In this document: one piece after another, positions 36,901 to 46,600 of the stretch
Numbering within the stretch: position 1 is the stretch's first letter
How the letters are laid out: each line of letters begins with the position of its first letter
Assembly (NCBI GenBank): GCA_002394365.1
Contig: DGTQ01000017.1
Span: forward strand, 264,921-328,920
Source: Prevotellaceae bacterium UBA4332
GTDB taxonomy: Bacteria; Bacteroidota; Bacteroidia; Bacteroidales; Bacteroidaceae
Direction: 5' to 3'
DNA: 64,000 nucleotides
Notes under the pieces: model-generated
The model's database searches: none
Told to the model about the DNA's origin: nothing
Seen by the model: only the letters and a program-made list of their open reading frames with translations
Translations under genes and position numbers: made by a program

Positions 36901-37302
36901 GGTGATCTGCTCATTGATGAGGAAGTCGCCACTTGTACCATCAAAGACGATGATGTCGTTTGCCGTGATAGCATCGAGAACGGCAGAGCGCATGTCGCTA
37001 CCAGTACTGGTAAGCACGATAATCTTCTTGCCATTGACAGTGGCAGAGCCGCCTGCACCTTCAGCGATGCCAGCTGAAGTCATCATCGCCTTGATGTCCT
37101 CCACCGTATAGGCACCACCGCCGGTGATGTTATACGCTGTAGCCTCGGTACGTGAACTACGTGTGGCGAAGCCAAACGGTGCCTTCGTAGCATCCACTAC
37201 ATTTGCCACCGTCACTTCGTCAGCACATGCACTCTGTGCTCCCACCAGCATGGTAAGGGCAATGAGTGCCACCTTAACAACTTTTTTTAGATCTGTCATC
37301 AT
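24991..37302 (-). CDS. Giant secreted pectinase: pectate lyase (PL1) plus pectin methylesterase (CE8)
   Basis: A 4103-residue secreted protein (roughly 440 kDa). After a signal peptide (about 1-28) comes a PL1 pectate lyase (about 40-420): VWVDHCEFIDGQDGNFDIT near 302, and RSRMPMGRFGKIHLLNNW near 374 with the catalytic Arg. The middle has Ig-like domains, a chitobiase-C-like unit (IYYTTDGTDPTTS), Listeria-Bacteroides-type repeats (TVTKWIDKNTG) and three related W-F domains. A CE8 pectin esterase (about 3400-3760) shows SWQDTYY (3589), GYVDFICGDG (3617) and LARPWGSG (3691). The tail YTISGQRVKRSEMIKGRVYI and IINGRKIAY-like end fits a type IX sorting domain. It should demethylate and cleave homogalacturonan at the cell surface or outside. 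The frame is open throughout, and no promoter was found. Confidence 0.87.
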   Translation of the reverse strand: MMTDLKKVVKVALIALTMLVGAQSACADEVTVANVVDATKAPFGFATRSSRTEATAYNITGGGAYTVEDIKAMMTSAGIAEGAGGSATVNGKKIIVLTSTGSDMRSAVLDAITANDIIVFDGTSGDFLINEQITLDGLRNKTLIGLNGARLCTTWHLTDIIKSWLNAVDTSGGSGVSNAATSSGTGGSFYLKDVNGEDSLLIEIGEEGEWLTRKTLADKGSELYQKWLADKADSIAQGKEVPAIPENAYFLRTEYYKKSGIFYITGCENIIIRNISFQGPGSVDVGGVDLVSVINGTNHVWVDHCEFIDGQDGNFDITNESDYITASWCHFRYTDYSYVHQNTNLVGSSDSKTTDRGKLNITFAYNEWGENCRSRMPMGRFGKIHLLNNWYNCANNTENAINPRLESEYLIQGNYFSTGVLKTYKMANATGVTVDENTFEDPSTSTKPSKSGSTVTVPYESVAISSAKVPDMIDLLVGPKLDLVPTFTENPDDAGEGEDPTGQYTLEVTTTRAAKGLTFSVWAENAMTYQWYKATEADLTDAVAIDGATRNSYTLKTGEEGTTYLYCVATGLAGATYSNKIKVVVSGTGAPIITSDLTGSPYSAAKGVEYSLSITATGADSYQWYHNTVASTEGATAVEGQTTNTLTYTTPTGDAADRTDFYFCVASCTADGVVLDTYSKIARVKYVSQQTMMCFEATSGTAGEEGGGTMSGVDPDGNSWTIVNKGTCAKESKFSKGCLTFPNGFMGIEEGYTYVYTPEGANKETKCAALQLAIEGGFKSGWDVTVEGFVMTSGKTGYPAIFTLNEKGAYGETLSEFTTSSSFPYFTSFGTPGTLTYKLTEDYDTLYIGRANTSSATKLYISKVMVTRGEPTKPYITTDLRDSYEGESKSAVSGLSIEAEDATSYMWLTCGSASDYELEKDTLEGQTTATCTQKFSAGTHYVYCVAINGSGETAKRDTSRIATLTIAKSPSVIVQDWVFTEWETADITETTSKDGLTAVIDKAANKMIVSNSKTNYTIDGETWQSTKRLQLNGSGSTSKRCLKFDVDGPTVVQVWGAHASSSASDRPLMIQVGSAAAETMYTFKTGNEKADPTYSYTGTESATIYIYSGNSGLNLYRIRATTTIDDDAACAKPTATRGAYVPASTSYNYDIKTTTGSAYIKFKIGDGEAKISHRADTTVVVPCGTTVTAFAYDPALVNPKDTSAILTFTADAIPKTTTPTITVGYYSVASHKYPVTITAAVGATIYYTTDGTDPTTSSSVYSTSLNLDGNVTIKAMATLSNYANSSVVSKTTLAVLTPGGDEQTLKANGTTTNVGVSYTVASTSMSGSANKLTDGIKFNLTGTLSDGSSKGCVIDVNSGFRISKIVAREATSNDTLDVITLTGVYVDGDFANNKLAESITLPDYRSSATSFTAAENIDARTKIEFAFTAGSSVKNNQANILFDIYYDIIDSPTSFVINEESPIAIGSFTDNVYTTATVYEDNPTIVMTTTQGYQYTLSYDGADGDLSKFAFTIMGTKYTIKARVINVNPPLIRAEEDFTLGHGGKGGRRITLTDIKEGANIVPYIKIDGGAAEVYDDSKLYLAVDTVTAYCTYKNAEEETVESEKNGLRLANTEGYDSSKPFAVFIYQQGYGDSGDGQELAENASSYDATKDQIHLGLAEQYNVIDLKFASAQSSESIVDIMPGITNAKLVVLSEMIGGSGQWIDAEGTNTGSTHLAMSFRDDLIGATNVLNMKMFFYSQSKNNTSRWAWAQPATLSNSVVSIKPTNPMYKVFENVAFSRDGSVALWSGIDEESTLNRLQLVHNYNESNESLPEFTPLATATDPLDGEEYDALHFFMKNGYAYVGTGISINDYTHYDENLKELVSTIGKMINDGESLSTTITGTPAPHIRDNGDGSATITNNNAAATTYYMASNSRATADGWSADDIITNNKTTVDNLTDKFNDAKVHIRAVSKIGELVSIIAADSIAGTTQRYFHRINTDADAEGADTDYPFTAVAGTITIPYNQSFRKTGYTVTKWIDKNTGTEYTPGADFATTAESQDIYLVAVWTKNEKKITDVSTDETDEDRTVTWNFLQSEGAPALALEANSTTLGKQGFIVGQVKFHDGSFIDVPLDIDVDNTVTLPDTGAEEYSGKFNNKQNSYTDATQYITEFAQVRNGTKFTFPAVYGMTVNYKQATFEKYEKDPKTKALLPTVHEKSVTYVSQSQLTDGTLTNPGLVLTDGKATNGSGTATVSDTYGAGNLANGGNFRYAGVDTLATLTSNESAYYIAPEAPNTTTFTPGALNYGTAFMRSLSVTYPKLYDFTRVVNFPDNHVYILPNYEKMSEDSIMNRAAAVTYSQTYKNCNGRYVDGATVDINVVPGYGFYFEESSADVTTSGLTGGTMTVEKKRAHGSFTVNDAPVLTINLRQNTVKKYSVTWTPLDKGTVRVTSDTGKDEADEYTAFPVDSVITITPTPKVGYRFVKWQNAEGTKYVSENAGDGEALFPTGVTLTDAETGVLSVTVNATNAAANYVAVFEAGKIGTTYYEVPVAGLIQSDNSYRTFTEIWPDEIETRTEADTTALFNYYHFPKSYTTSALYIPTNYTLYKPGYTISHWAYIKDFTPERTNYDPETEVEEYQIGDYHYFGTENEKRHIIPIFKKNAENFDYRTTTADITWDFRTAYFAQHMNFVTPTEFDYATHATINGNVVIDVPLHINGKVNNTSLDEWCHFDEGTVITVPSGLGAKFTLAAYYKLTDTTIDGVVPREYTQGMENSVPVYYYTYTTQNPATSIDIVIGSDHTYYKSIRAQLPAADRVTLTTTANNGAWGSINMEKVNTTQEKIDSNAKSDVDYLKTPVNAIDTTYTLRLGSYVKVKATRNRLYELKAFVVDGDSITIDNVGSKTGFSMTAPEGTGRDYTLTFRLYSYATTVEAVYGERESYQITFSTGGQATGEAPGVRVVERGETFSMPANNQTLYLEGYTLKYWTDESGIIAVDKNGVSTGKNKYEWGKDYTPSQDLFLNPVFEINEFTLFDIEGTPTVEWPLTTGDDATYGGGPLLKYQKSSGVYVSQLKQTTGQFKDLFIDLPLLIDCTASTAKVDNSASTIRCQINTDSKISVPTNSNTKISLYAVNGELNGQTSIAGSKSYSATIETGTTRDYFATVSYTGDASTQDIVFGGDAGYFKMIRAQYGKVDNSGLPALDYVTVNNIALGAYGTSLEAYTIDNLVANKSIKIPVKLNAKALTMPKVKAEADQSNAIVTVNQATTADTTATIIVKTSTGAPVGIYKIVFEPSYTTMDAPVWQKVEMNNLLVWGRDVKGAKADYIEGTDTKMSVNGAVSITFDHEMMATDTINTSIGKVVASGGKTLTFRYWDLKTDQDYTFTIPSGTLTDVYGGSFDEEISFTFHTATTTQTIKKKKVNFVVTHKQAHTFNSTKPTENYTSGVKRQVASDELIANLQADGIAYGTIDEGIALANANSSADRFYIFVPDGEYQLKGNAPTDVVSALTADNNGVERDFTGKKIYNGVTEITHDNISITGQSETSTKLFNKPEVEGISYTSTFYVKGASGFYVQDMTLTNKFDYRTSVLGGASKAVAVVLRDRGSKTIMKNVTMDSWQDTYYSNLSDKFNDSRGYYENCTIMGYVDFICGDGDHWFKNCNLMLRNGKAGNAANMMAPRTNGVQKWGYVFDNCQVTTEDDVTYTTCNNKFTLARPWGSGDYSPAASFLYTTFNVLPSADGYKNMTAGQVLRFHEYGSKDANGTLLDLSTRSLRAASPAAGSYSAVMTPAEAAEYTIHNALGGTDGYDPTLYTKQVSMADANLTTLDRSLTWTAQDEALCYFIFRKNDSGEYELYAITEKDSYELDDTQIGKTFMVRAANQRGGLGEPSNDLVYNVHESYQLTLVESQKAAAGNDPKEWSWSTIYLDYNAKAPTTDDETGKKQVYVYAVVDVTSTAMALKRVDILEANQGYIVKGDVGTYTFAYTDSEGEYYDETKRVSGSLAASLDRMSILDGTVETIDRAGMNVYTLYYKANYGLGFYNYTGTYLNAYKAYLSGSLVSEDGDADGWPFAGGTNSTGFIFLDEEATSINRIDSAADDSEKIYTISGQRVKRSEMIKGRVYIINGRKIAY

Positions 37303-37379
37303 TATCTAATTTTTAGGAGTTAGAGGAGTTAAGGACATTACCTTTTTCCTCATACTCTGTTTTTATCTCTTAGTTTCTA

Positions 37380-37629
37380 TTCTCGTTCAAGATTTTTATA
37401 CCAACAGATTTTCATTCGATTTTTGAGCCGTGAGGCGAAATCTTAATGATTATCGTCCTCCTTATTCGTGGAGAAGATTTTTCAAAAAGATTTTAAAATC
37501 TAATTCAAAATCATGTCCACATCTTAGAGAAAGGATTTGCTTTCATTTCGGAGCAAGCTCCTCAGAAATCTATTGAAAATCTTTTCCAAAATCAGGCGAG
37601 AAACCTTCTTCATCTCGACTTGGCGAGAA
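37380..37629. repeat. Structured intergenic element, copy 3 (about 250 bp, partial)
   Basis: TTCTCGTTCAAG (37380-37391) and CATCTCGACTTGGCGAGAAG (37611-37630) resemble the closing helix of copies 1 and 2, and GGAGC-AA-GCTCC (37550-37561) is an internal hairpin. The interior is otherwise unlike the other copies. It fills most of the gap between the two giant genes; no gene or consensus promoter is seen in 37303-37665. Confidence 0.5.
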
Positions 37630-37661
37630 GCCCTCCCCCTCCCCTTGGAAGGGTCGGGGTG
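37630..37661. repeat. GC-rich palindromic repeat at the 3' end of the 5882-residue gene
   Basis: CCCTCCCCCTCCCCTTGGAA followed by GGGTCGGGGTGGG, related to the repeats at 24951 and 56071, five bases from the stop codon of the giant gene. Confidence 0.55.
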
Positions 37662-37665
37662 GGTC

Positions 37666-40600
37666 TTATCTCAGCCTTATCTTCTTGCGATCCACGATGT
37701 AGATGCCTTGAGCGAAGCCACTGTAGGTGGCAGTGCCGGGACGAACATCAAGGACGCGCACGAGAGCACCTGTGCTGGTATATACCGGCAGAGTGGTAGC
37801 GTAGTCGCTGACTACGACGAGGCGGGTGCCTACGCCATAGACGCAGAGACCGCTTGGCGTGCTTATGCCACCGTCTGGGTCACGCTCGATGTCGCCATCA
37901 AGGACGTCCTCCAGCTTGCTGAGGTCATCGCCGATGAGGATGTAATCACCGTTAGATATTGAAGATTGAACGTTGAAATCCAAATCCATAGAGTTGCCAG
38001 CAAGCGGAGTGTCACTTGTGGTGAGGTAACCGCGGAACGGATAGATAGGAGCATTATTATCGAACCTGTCACCATTGCCAGTACGCTCTATTGCGTATGC
38101 GCCAGCCTCACCGCTGTTGTTGAGGTAAGCACCATAGTAGCTGTAACTTCCTGCGGTAGTCTTCTTGGCACCTACGTTGTCATCAGTAACTGCTATAGTA
38201 GCATCAGCTGCTTCGAAGGCGATGGACTGTCCAGTCATATTGAACTCATAGAACCAGTCACCAGGGAAGCTGACGATGAACGGTGTGTAGGCAGTGAAGC
38301 TACGATTTACTTCACTCACTGCGTTACTTTCCTCGCTTCTACCATCTATACCATATACTGGGCGCTTGAAGGTAGCCTTGTTACCAGAAACTTCCGTCAG
38401 CCTACGGAGCCAGAACTCATGACCGAGCACAGTTCTCTTTCTTACGGTAAAGTCTGCTGGGTTATCAGTAGCACCATAGAAGTAGGTAATGTCCTTCTGT
38501 GCACCTATCTTACCATTGTCATAGGCATCCTTGACGCGGTCGAGACCTACGGAGAGTGACGCCTTCTGCACAGTGTAAGGCAGTGAGATAGAAGACCATG
38601 CCCTGCCAGCCTCGTTGACGTAGCCCGTCTCTGTCTCTGGGTCGCGTATGTACCATGCTGTGTCAGCTGCAAACTGGATAGGAGCGTTGAAGTCCTCCAT
38701 ATCTACGAGGTGCAGACGGTCTGCCTTGTAATTGCCAGACTTGAGCTGTATCTGATGTCCGAGGATGTCATCCTCATAGGTATTCTCATTATAGCGCAAC
38801 TTAGCGTCAGCCAGCTTAGCCATAGAGTATGATGTCATACCTGTGGTATCTGGTGTGTAGATAAGCAGGTTCTTTGTCACCTCTGCATTAATCTGTATAG
38901 AGTTAGACTCGCTTGGCATATCCACTGCAGGAGCGTAGAACACCTTCTGTGAGTTAGCCTCAAGCCATCCAGCAGAAGGCACTGTTACACCTGCGTCGGC
39001 AATATTCTCCGCATCACGCTTACCCGTGAAGTCGATAGCCGTTGTCTTAGGATTATGAATCCAAGTGTCTATCGCCTTTTCGTGGTTAGCATTGAAGTGG
39101 AAGCCCTGGTCAACCTTTGTCTGGTAGAAACCACTTGCACGATATACGCGGTTGCTCATGTTGCCCACAGTGTGAGATGCTATGGCTGACGGGTAGGTTT
39201 CAGGAGTTTCCTGCAAGCCCTGACCGAAGAAGATATAGTCGTTCTTCGCAACAGCTGCCGAAGAAGCAGTGGCTATCTTCGCAGCATTAAACAGAGGCTT
39301 GTAGTTGCCCTGCTCCTCTACATTAACCGCACGTGAAGCGTCAACAGTGTGAGCTGTGTTATGATAGGTTTCGTAAGTATCATAACTTGTCAGCACATCT
39401 TCAGCATAGTGAGCTCTATCGTTAGTACGCAGATACTCGCTGGCTGTAGTTGCATTATACTGACGGGCATACTGGTAGTCGCCATTAGCATAGTAGTCAG
39501 CAACATACTTCACAGCTTCCTGCCCTGCAAGTGTGCCTACCTTGGCAATTGCAGGTGAAGCAGGCTCTTCGCCCTGCTCTTTCAGGTACTTACGAGCTTC
39601 CAGATAATACTGGTTGAGGTTGTAAGCCACCTTACCGTCGTTGAAGTCTGCCTCCTTATATTCCTCAGAGTTGCCGTCGAGGTTATATACCAGATGCTTC
39701 TCATACTCGAATGAGGTGCGTATCTTGCCTTCGCCTGTTACAGAGCCAGCGATGCTACCGCTTGGTAAGCCGAGGTTATATACCTTACCTGTCAGTGTGC
39801 CGAAGAGGTTACCCGTAATGCCGTTGACAGAATAGCCGTCGCCATTCAGCGTACCAGCGAACTGTGTCGGCGTCTTATAGTACAGGTCAGCATTCTCCAA
39901 TTCCTGCTGCACGGTGATGTTGTTCTGCAAGTAGAACTGTGCATACTCACCAGCCGTAGGCACTGTGAGAGAGTCAGCATAGCCTGAAAGCTTCATCTTA
40001 CTTATGCTAACACCTACGGTATCAACCCACTGCTGGAATGCCTGCATATCCTTAGCATCGCTGAGGTATATGCGTGGCTGAGCAAACGCAGGCTCTGCCT
40101 TAGCACGTGTCACAGCCTCTGCCAGATGCAGGTCAACAGGGTTAGTGCCAGCCGGATGTGGATCCATGCGGTGGTAGTTATGTACCACGAGGGTATCTGA
40201 AACATGACCCGAACCGTCAACCTGCATGTCAACCGGGAACTCTACCGGTATGCCGTTGCTATCCATGTTGTTACATGTATATACGTACTGCACGCCGTAG
40301 CCATTCATGAAGTAGTAAGCTGGTATCATGAGGTACTTACCTGCCGGGTCGCTATATATCTTACCCTTAAGAGACTCACTGGTCGTTGCGCCAGAAGCAT
40401 CGTAGGTGAGGTAACCACTCGCGAAGTCTGTCCTTGCAGCATTGAGCTGACCTATATGCAGGAACTCGCCGTTCTGAGCGAATGCCTCATCGGCATCGAT
40501 AGTCACGCCCTTGTTTATCTTTACATACTCACCAGGCAGAGCACAGTTGGCAATAGAGATATTGCCAGTGTGGCTCGGACCCTTTACGTATTTAATAATC

Positions 40601-43600
40601 AGGTTGACTTCATACGTCTTGTCATAGCCTGTGCCAGATTTCATTACTATCTTCACTGTGTCAGGCTGTGCAAAGTGCTTATCGAAATACTCTGCTGCTG
40701 TCAGTCCCTCTGTATTCTTAGAAGCATTGTCAACAGAGTCAACAAGACAGATGGCAAACTTAGGATCAACAAATGATGGAGCATCACCTGTATATCTCAT
40801 AACCTGCTCTCCTGTATTATCGCTGCGCTTAATATCCGCAAAGAGACCGTCTTCATTGTAAAGAGTCTTTACGTCACCAACCTTAGCCTTGCCGTTTTCA
40901 ACATCTTCGTCTTCTTCTGTGTATCTGCTGTAAGACGCACTAATTTTCAGACCGTATTTCTTAGAGCCGTTAAGGATATCGCAACCATCTGCGTCATTGA
41001 AGTCACAGTCCTCATTGGTCTTCCATGTCACACTCTCTATCTTCAAAGCATTCGCTCCATTTCCTTCTGCGCCCTCGAATATGGTAAGACCATCGGAGGT
41101 GTCAGCGTGGAATGTGATAGGCTTAGAAGAACTATCATAAGTATAACCTGTGATATGAAGGTTATATATATAATGAACGCCTGCAAGGAACCAGTAGTGC
41201 ATCTCTGAGTCATGAGCATCTTTTGCACCATGAGTACCTGCGCTTATATCGTGATTTGTTCCATCAAGTTCATCAAACTTCTTCAACAGACAGTCATCGA
41301 CGACGAAGTGTGCTTTTTTAGCCTGTATCGGGAACACAAAGTTACCAGTAGATTCGAGGAAGTAATCCTTGTCATCGTGCACGTTGTCAGCATATACGTA
41401 GCCACCGCCCTCGTCAGCGATAGGTAGGATGAGCTTCATCTCTATCACACCCTCGATAGGACCGTAGAACAGTGAGTCGGTACCTACGGCATCCTTCGTC
41501 CTTGTGTTCTGCACCTTCATGGCATAACCAGAAGACAGACCTATCATATTCTTCGCTGTTGCACTGTTGCGCTCCTCGAAGGTACTCTTCGCAGCTTGAT
41601 ATAGTCCTTGAGCATCAACCGTCATGTTTTTGTAGTCGTCTGAATTCTCATCTATCAAGCCATTAGGATAAGCTCTATACCATGTGTCTATATATTCCTT
41701 CTTCTTAGTTCTATAAGAAGTTCCTCCAGTCTTTGCACCCTTAGCATTATGGTAGTCTGCATCAAACGAAACATTAGACTTGATGGCACCCACGAAGTGG
41801 ATGTTGTTAGTCAGACCTACATAGTTACGATAACCAATCGTGGTAGAGTCTGTTGTAAGAGTTCCTGAATCGTTAATACCAGATATCATCTGCAGCTCGC
41901 CCACACGAGATATAGAATAAGGTGTGGTTGAAACAGCGTTGACAGTATAGTCGCGGGCACCATTAAGGATAAGACAGTTATCCGTGAGACGCATGATGTC
42001 AAGACGCTGAATGGTGTTCATCACCTTAGCAGCATTAACCTCTGTTGCACCACCGCCTACAGCGACTACTCTGTGGTTAGCATATCCATAACCCTTCAGC
42101 TCACCAGCACGGAAGCCCTCAGAGTAAGACATGTGACCGTCACCGTAGAGACCGCCCTCGGCAGACTCCTGAGAGATGGTGATATGCTCGTGGTCTGCAC
42201 CTGTTGAAGCATAGTCATCCTCCCAAACGAGTACGGTGGTGTTACCGCCATAACCAATGGTAGAGTTATTGTAGAGCGGATCGTTATCGTCAATAGTACT
42301 TGAGTTATTGACATTCATGTCTGAGGTGTACTTTCTAATGGTGTAAGTACCTACACCGCCAGTGCCAGTATAGCCAGAGTTAAGCTCATAGCCACCGCCA
42401 TAGACACCTTCGTCAATGAGGATGTGTACGTTACTCCATGTAGGAGCAGCAGGGCTCTGAAGTTGGAAGTATGTTCCCTTAGAGTCTGCTATGTTCTGCG
42501 CTGTAGCGCCCGTCACAGGACTCTTCACGGCATAGACAGAATCCCATACGCAAGGTGCTATGAAGTCACCAGCCACAAGGCGTATAGTATCCTTGATAGC
42601 CTTAGAGCCATCAAAGTTGCGCAGGGCATTGTTGTCCACTGCCTTGTCGGCACGCTTAACAAGGTATTCGCCAGACTTCAACACCTTGTAGTAGTCTGGG
42701 TAACCTACGAAGACGTGGGTAGAGCCGTGCTGTACGCCAGCATAAGAGCCACCACAGACATCGCCTGCCACGTGACCGTTGAGAATCTTCACTACAGTGT
42801 TGCCGACAACCTTACCCTTCTCACCGCCACCGTAGATAGAGTTGGCTGATGTGCCTTCATCATTGAAGGTGGTGTCGTAGGTGTCAGTTACCTTATTAGC
42901 ATTAGAACCCTCAAAAGGTATATCAAGAGAAGCAGGTTGTTGCGATGTTGAAGTGCCTGGAGAACAAGCAACGTCCTTAGAACCGAAGTTTACGGTTACG
43001 TTACCATAAACGTAGGACTCCACACCGTTACCTGCACCGAAGACGCTTCCCACACATATCTTCTCTTCATCAGTAGCTGCAAGTTTATCTACTCCTACGC
43101 CCTTAAGCATATTGGCAAGGACGTCGAGTTGTATGTCACCGTTGATAGTACCTGTCTCATAGCAACCACCGTAGATGTTACCACCTGTGTAGGTAGTGCT
43201 CTCGTTTGTCGCTGAGTAAGGACGGATGATACAATCTTCTGCTACCTTGAGTTTTATCATAGCCTCAGCCGTAGCGCGCTTACCGAGCAGATAACCGCCT
43301 TCATGCTCCAGTCCGAGGTTAGTATTCTTATAGTTGGCGTTGTTACATCCGCCCACAATCTTATCCTTGATGGTAAGACCGTTAGGGAAGATATAGTCAA
43401 CAGCGTTACCGTTACTATCAGGCGTTACGTCCATGTTACCACGGTTACCGCCGCAGAAGAAGCTGCCGATATAAGTCTCCGTAACAGTAGGATTGCTGCT
43501 TGTATTGCCTACGGTACCGTTCCACTTCAGCACAGGCTGAACAGACATCTCAACCGGCTGGAAGTAGAGGTCGATGATGTGAGGGAAGGTCTTGACACGG

Positions 43601-46600
43601 TCGTCGAGCTCCAGTGGCAGGTACTTCAGAGGTATCGCCTTATTATATGGGTCGCCAGACCAGTTGATTTCGTTAGGCAACTTCACATCGTTGATGGTCA
43701 TGAATTTAGCGAGCAGACCTGTTGATGACTCATCGAACATTGCATCGCCGTCAGAACCCATGAACACCTGATTTGCCGTTACATAGTTACCAATGTTGAC
43801 CGATACGGCTGGTTTGTTAGTGCCGTCAAGCTGGGTTACCGTAGCGGTGTTACCACCACCGAATACCTTGCCGAGCACTTTTACACGAGCAACTTCATCG
43901 CCTGGCACGGCAGGAGAACCTGAAGCACCCGCAATGCTGAGGTCAATATACTGAGCCTGTGGACGGAAAGAGTTGATGTTTACCAGACGTGCAGCCTCTG
44001 ACGAACTCGCAGCAGAACCCTCCATCAGTTCTGAGCGGCGTGGCACCTCATAAACAAGACCATAGTCAGTGTTGTCATACTCATAGTCTTCAACAGTAGT
44101 CACCTTCTGACGGTGCTCATTGAGTCGGTAGAGGTAGTTACCGTTGCCGGCACCATATACGTTGTGGTAAATCTTACCACCCCTGATGTCAACGGTTATC
44201 TGTCCGTCAATCTGACCAGAAACGTCGTTGCCTCCATATACGTCGTGGCAGATGAGTATCTTGCTGTTGGTTGCAGCACCGTCAGTACCGATATTGAGGG
44301 TTGCATTATGCTTCACGTCACCCATCATGCCGCCTGCAAAGATGTCGTCAACGCAGGCAGAGGTTATGTTTACTTCGGTGTTGCCTACTATGTCGGCATA
44401 GAACGAACCACCGAACACACGGCGGATGAATGGGTCGCCACTGATATTAACCTGTGTATTGCCGCCCACCTTACCGTTGTATCCACCACCGATAACGTCC
44501 ATGATAGCCTGCTCAGACTTGAACAGCGTGTACATATCCTCCTTCAGTTTGTCGGTCGCTGACTCTATGAAGGCAGCAGAGATTGCATCACCCGGACTTG
44601 CAGCAGGGATGTTTACATTGACAGTAGTGTTGCCCGTAACTTCGGTGTGCTCACCATAGCCGCCGCCGATGAGGCAGAAGTGGAATGAGCCCACCTTATT
44701 ATATACCTCTTTCCATTCGGTAGAGGCGAAGAGGGAGGTAGCAGTTCTGCCTACGTCGTCATGACCTAAGTTGGTAGCGCCCTTGAGCAGACTCTTGTTC
44801 ATGTTGATAGTGGCGTTGCCCCATACCTTAGAAGCAGCATTACCGCCACCGTAGATATTGTGGTTAATCTTGAACTTCTTGGCATCATCATCAAACTGTG
44901 CTGAGGTAAGACCTGTGCGTGCTACCCATCTCTTGTTTTCGAGATCCCACATCTGAGACAGGCACCACTCACCGCCGCTGACGTTGATGGTAGAGCTCTT
45001 TGGAGAAGCTTCCGTGCCTACGTAAGAAGTGGTGATGCTCTCTGTGCCATCGCTGAGAGTGCGAACGTCGCCCAGACCAGCACCGAAGATGTTGTAGCCC
45101 AAGTGACCACCCTTGATATCCACAGTAGTGTTGCCCGTAACAGAGCCATAAGAGCCACCACCATATACGCGGTTCCATAGCCAAGGAGAAGAAGTGGCAT
45201 TCTGTATGGTCACCTTAGTGTTACCATATACCTTACCAAGCAGAGTATAGTTTTTACACTCTGAAGCAATACGACCTGAGCCACCTGCGAATACCTGCTG
45301 ATATACGCAACCACCCTGGATGGTTACCTCAGAAGCAGTAGTAGCAGAAGCAGAGTTGGTAACGTCGGCAATATCACCACCGCCATATACCTTACCAAAG
45401 ATAATGGTACTTGATGGCGTACCGTCGATAGTAACGCTGGTGGTCTTATCCACCGCACCTATCAATGGGAAGTCAACGTATGAGTCGCCTTTCCAATATG
45501 ACTCTACACCTGCACCGCCACCATATACATTACCTGCCACGATAGCACCAGTGATGTTTACAGTAGCAGAACCGCCTACCTGTCCGTAGGTCTCAGTGCC
45601 TTCAGGTGTGACTCCCACACTTGCAGGCTCGATACCGATACCGCCACCTATGATGTTCTGACACATTGACTGGTCTGAAACATCCACATGAGCGTCACCA
45701 TTTACCCTACCAGCCATACCGCCACCCACAATGTTCATGAAGGTGTGGTTAGGCATGCTGAAGAGGTTAGCAAGACGAACGGTAGTATAACGGAACAAGC
45801 CGTTGCTGCCACTCGTACCTCCATAGTAGGCATCCTTTACCTGTTCATTCAAATCATCATATTCAGTCTTCCATACACCATTTGTCTCGTTAAACAGACT
45901 GTTCCATGTAGCCTGATCAGCCGCCTTGCTTGCATAGGTCTCGCTTTCCTTACCTACCTGTACCTTAACATTGGTGTCTATGCCAATAGTGGTATTGATA
46001 CCATAACCGCCACCGAACACGGAGAACTGCGGGTGAGAGTTATTATCGGTAACAAGTTGAGTGAGCAGTGAACTGAGATTCCAAATCTTATCATCGAAGT
46101 ATGCAATATCATCATTGAGCATACCATGATTAACGGTGATATTGGCATTGCCTGTAACGGCAGAGACCGTATTACCGCCACCATAGAGATTATGGTCGCG
46201 AATAAACTGGTTGTTGTCGTAGTCAAATACGTCTTTATAGTTTTCTTTCAGTGACTCCAGTTCTGCAGACGGTTCACCACTCTTACGTGCAGCAATGATA
46301 GCGAGAGCCGTCTCACGGTCTATCTGGCTTTCAACGAGCGTCTTTATGTTGCCGTCGAGTTCGGCTGCCTGCTTCCATAGGAACGAACCACCATTGACTA
46401 TCACATTGGTGTTACCCTCTACGTCGGCTGAACTCAGGAAGCCATCTTTATCTATGTCGCCATAGCCGGCACCATATACGTCGCCACCTACGTTGCCGCC
46501 GTCGATGCTTACAAAGGCATCACCGCGTGTTCCGCTGGTCTGCTTGACGTCGCCTACCTCGCCGCCACCATATACGTTACCCCAAATATTTGGAGAGATG

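Noticed and set aside
37537..37962. 141-residue rightward frame at the giant gene's end
   Set aside because: Antisense to the type-IX-like tail of the 5882-residue gene and starts in repeat DNA.
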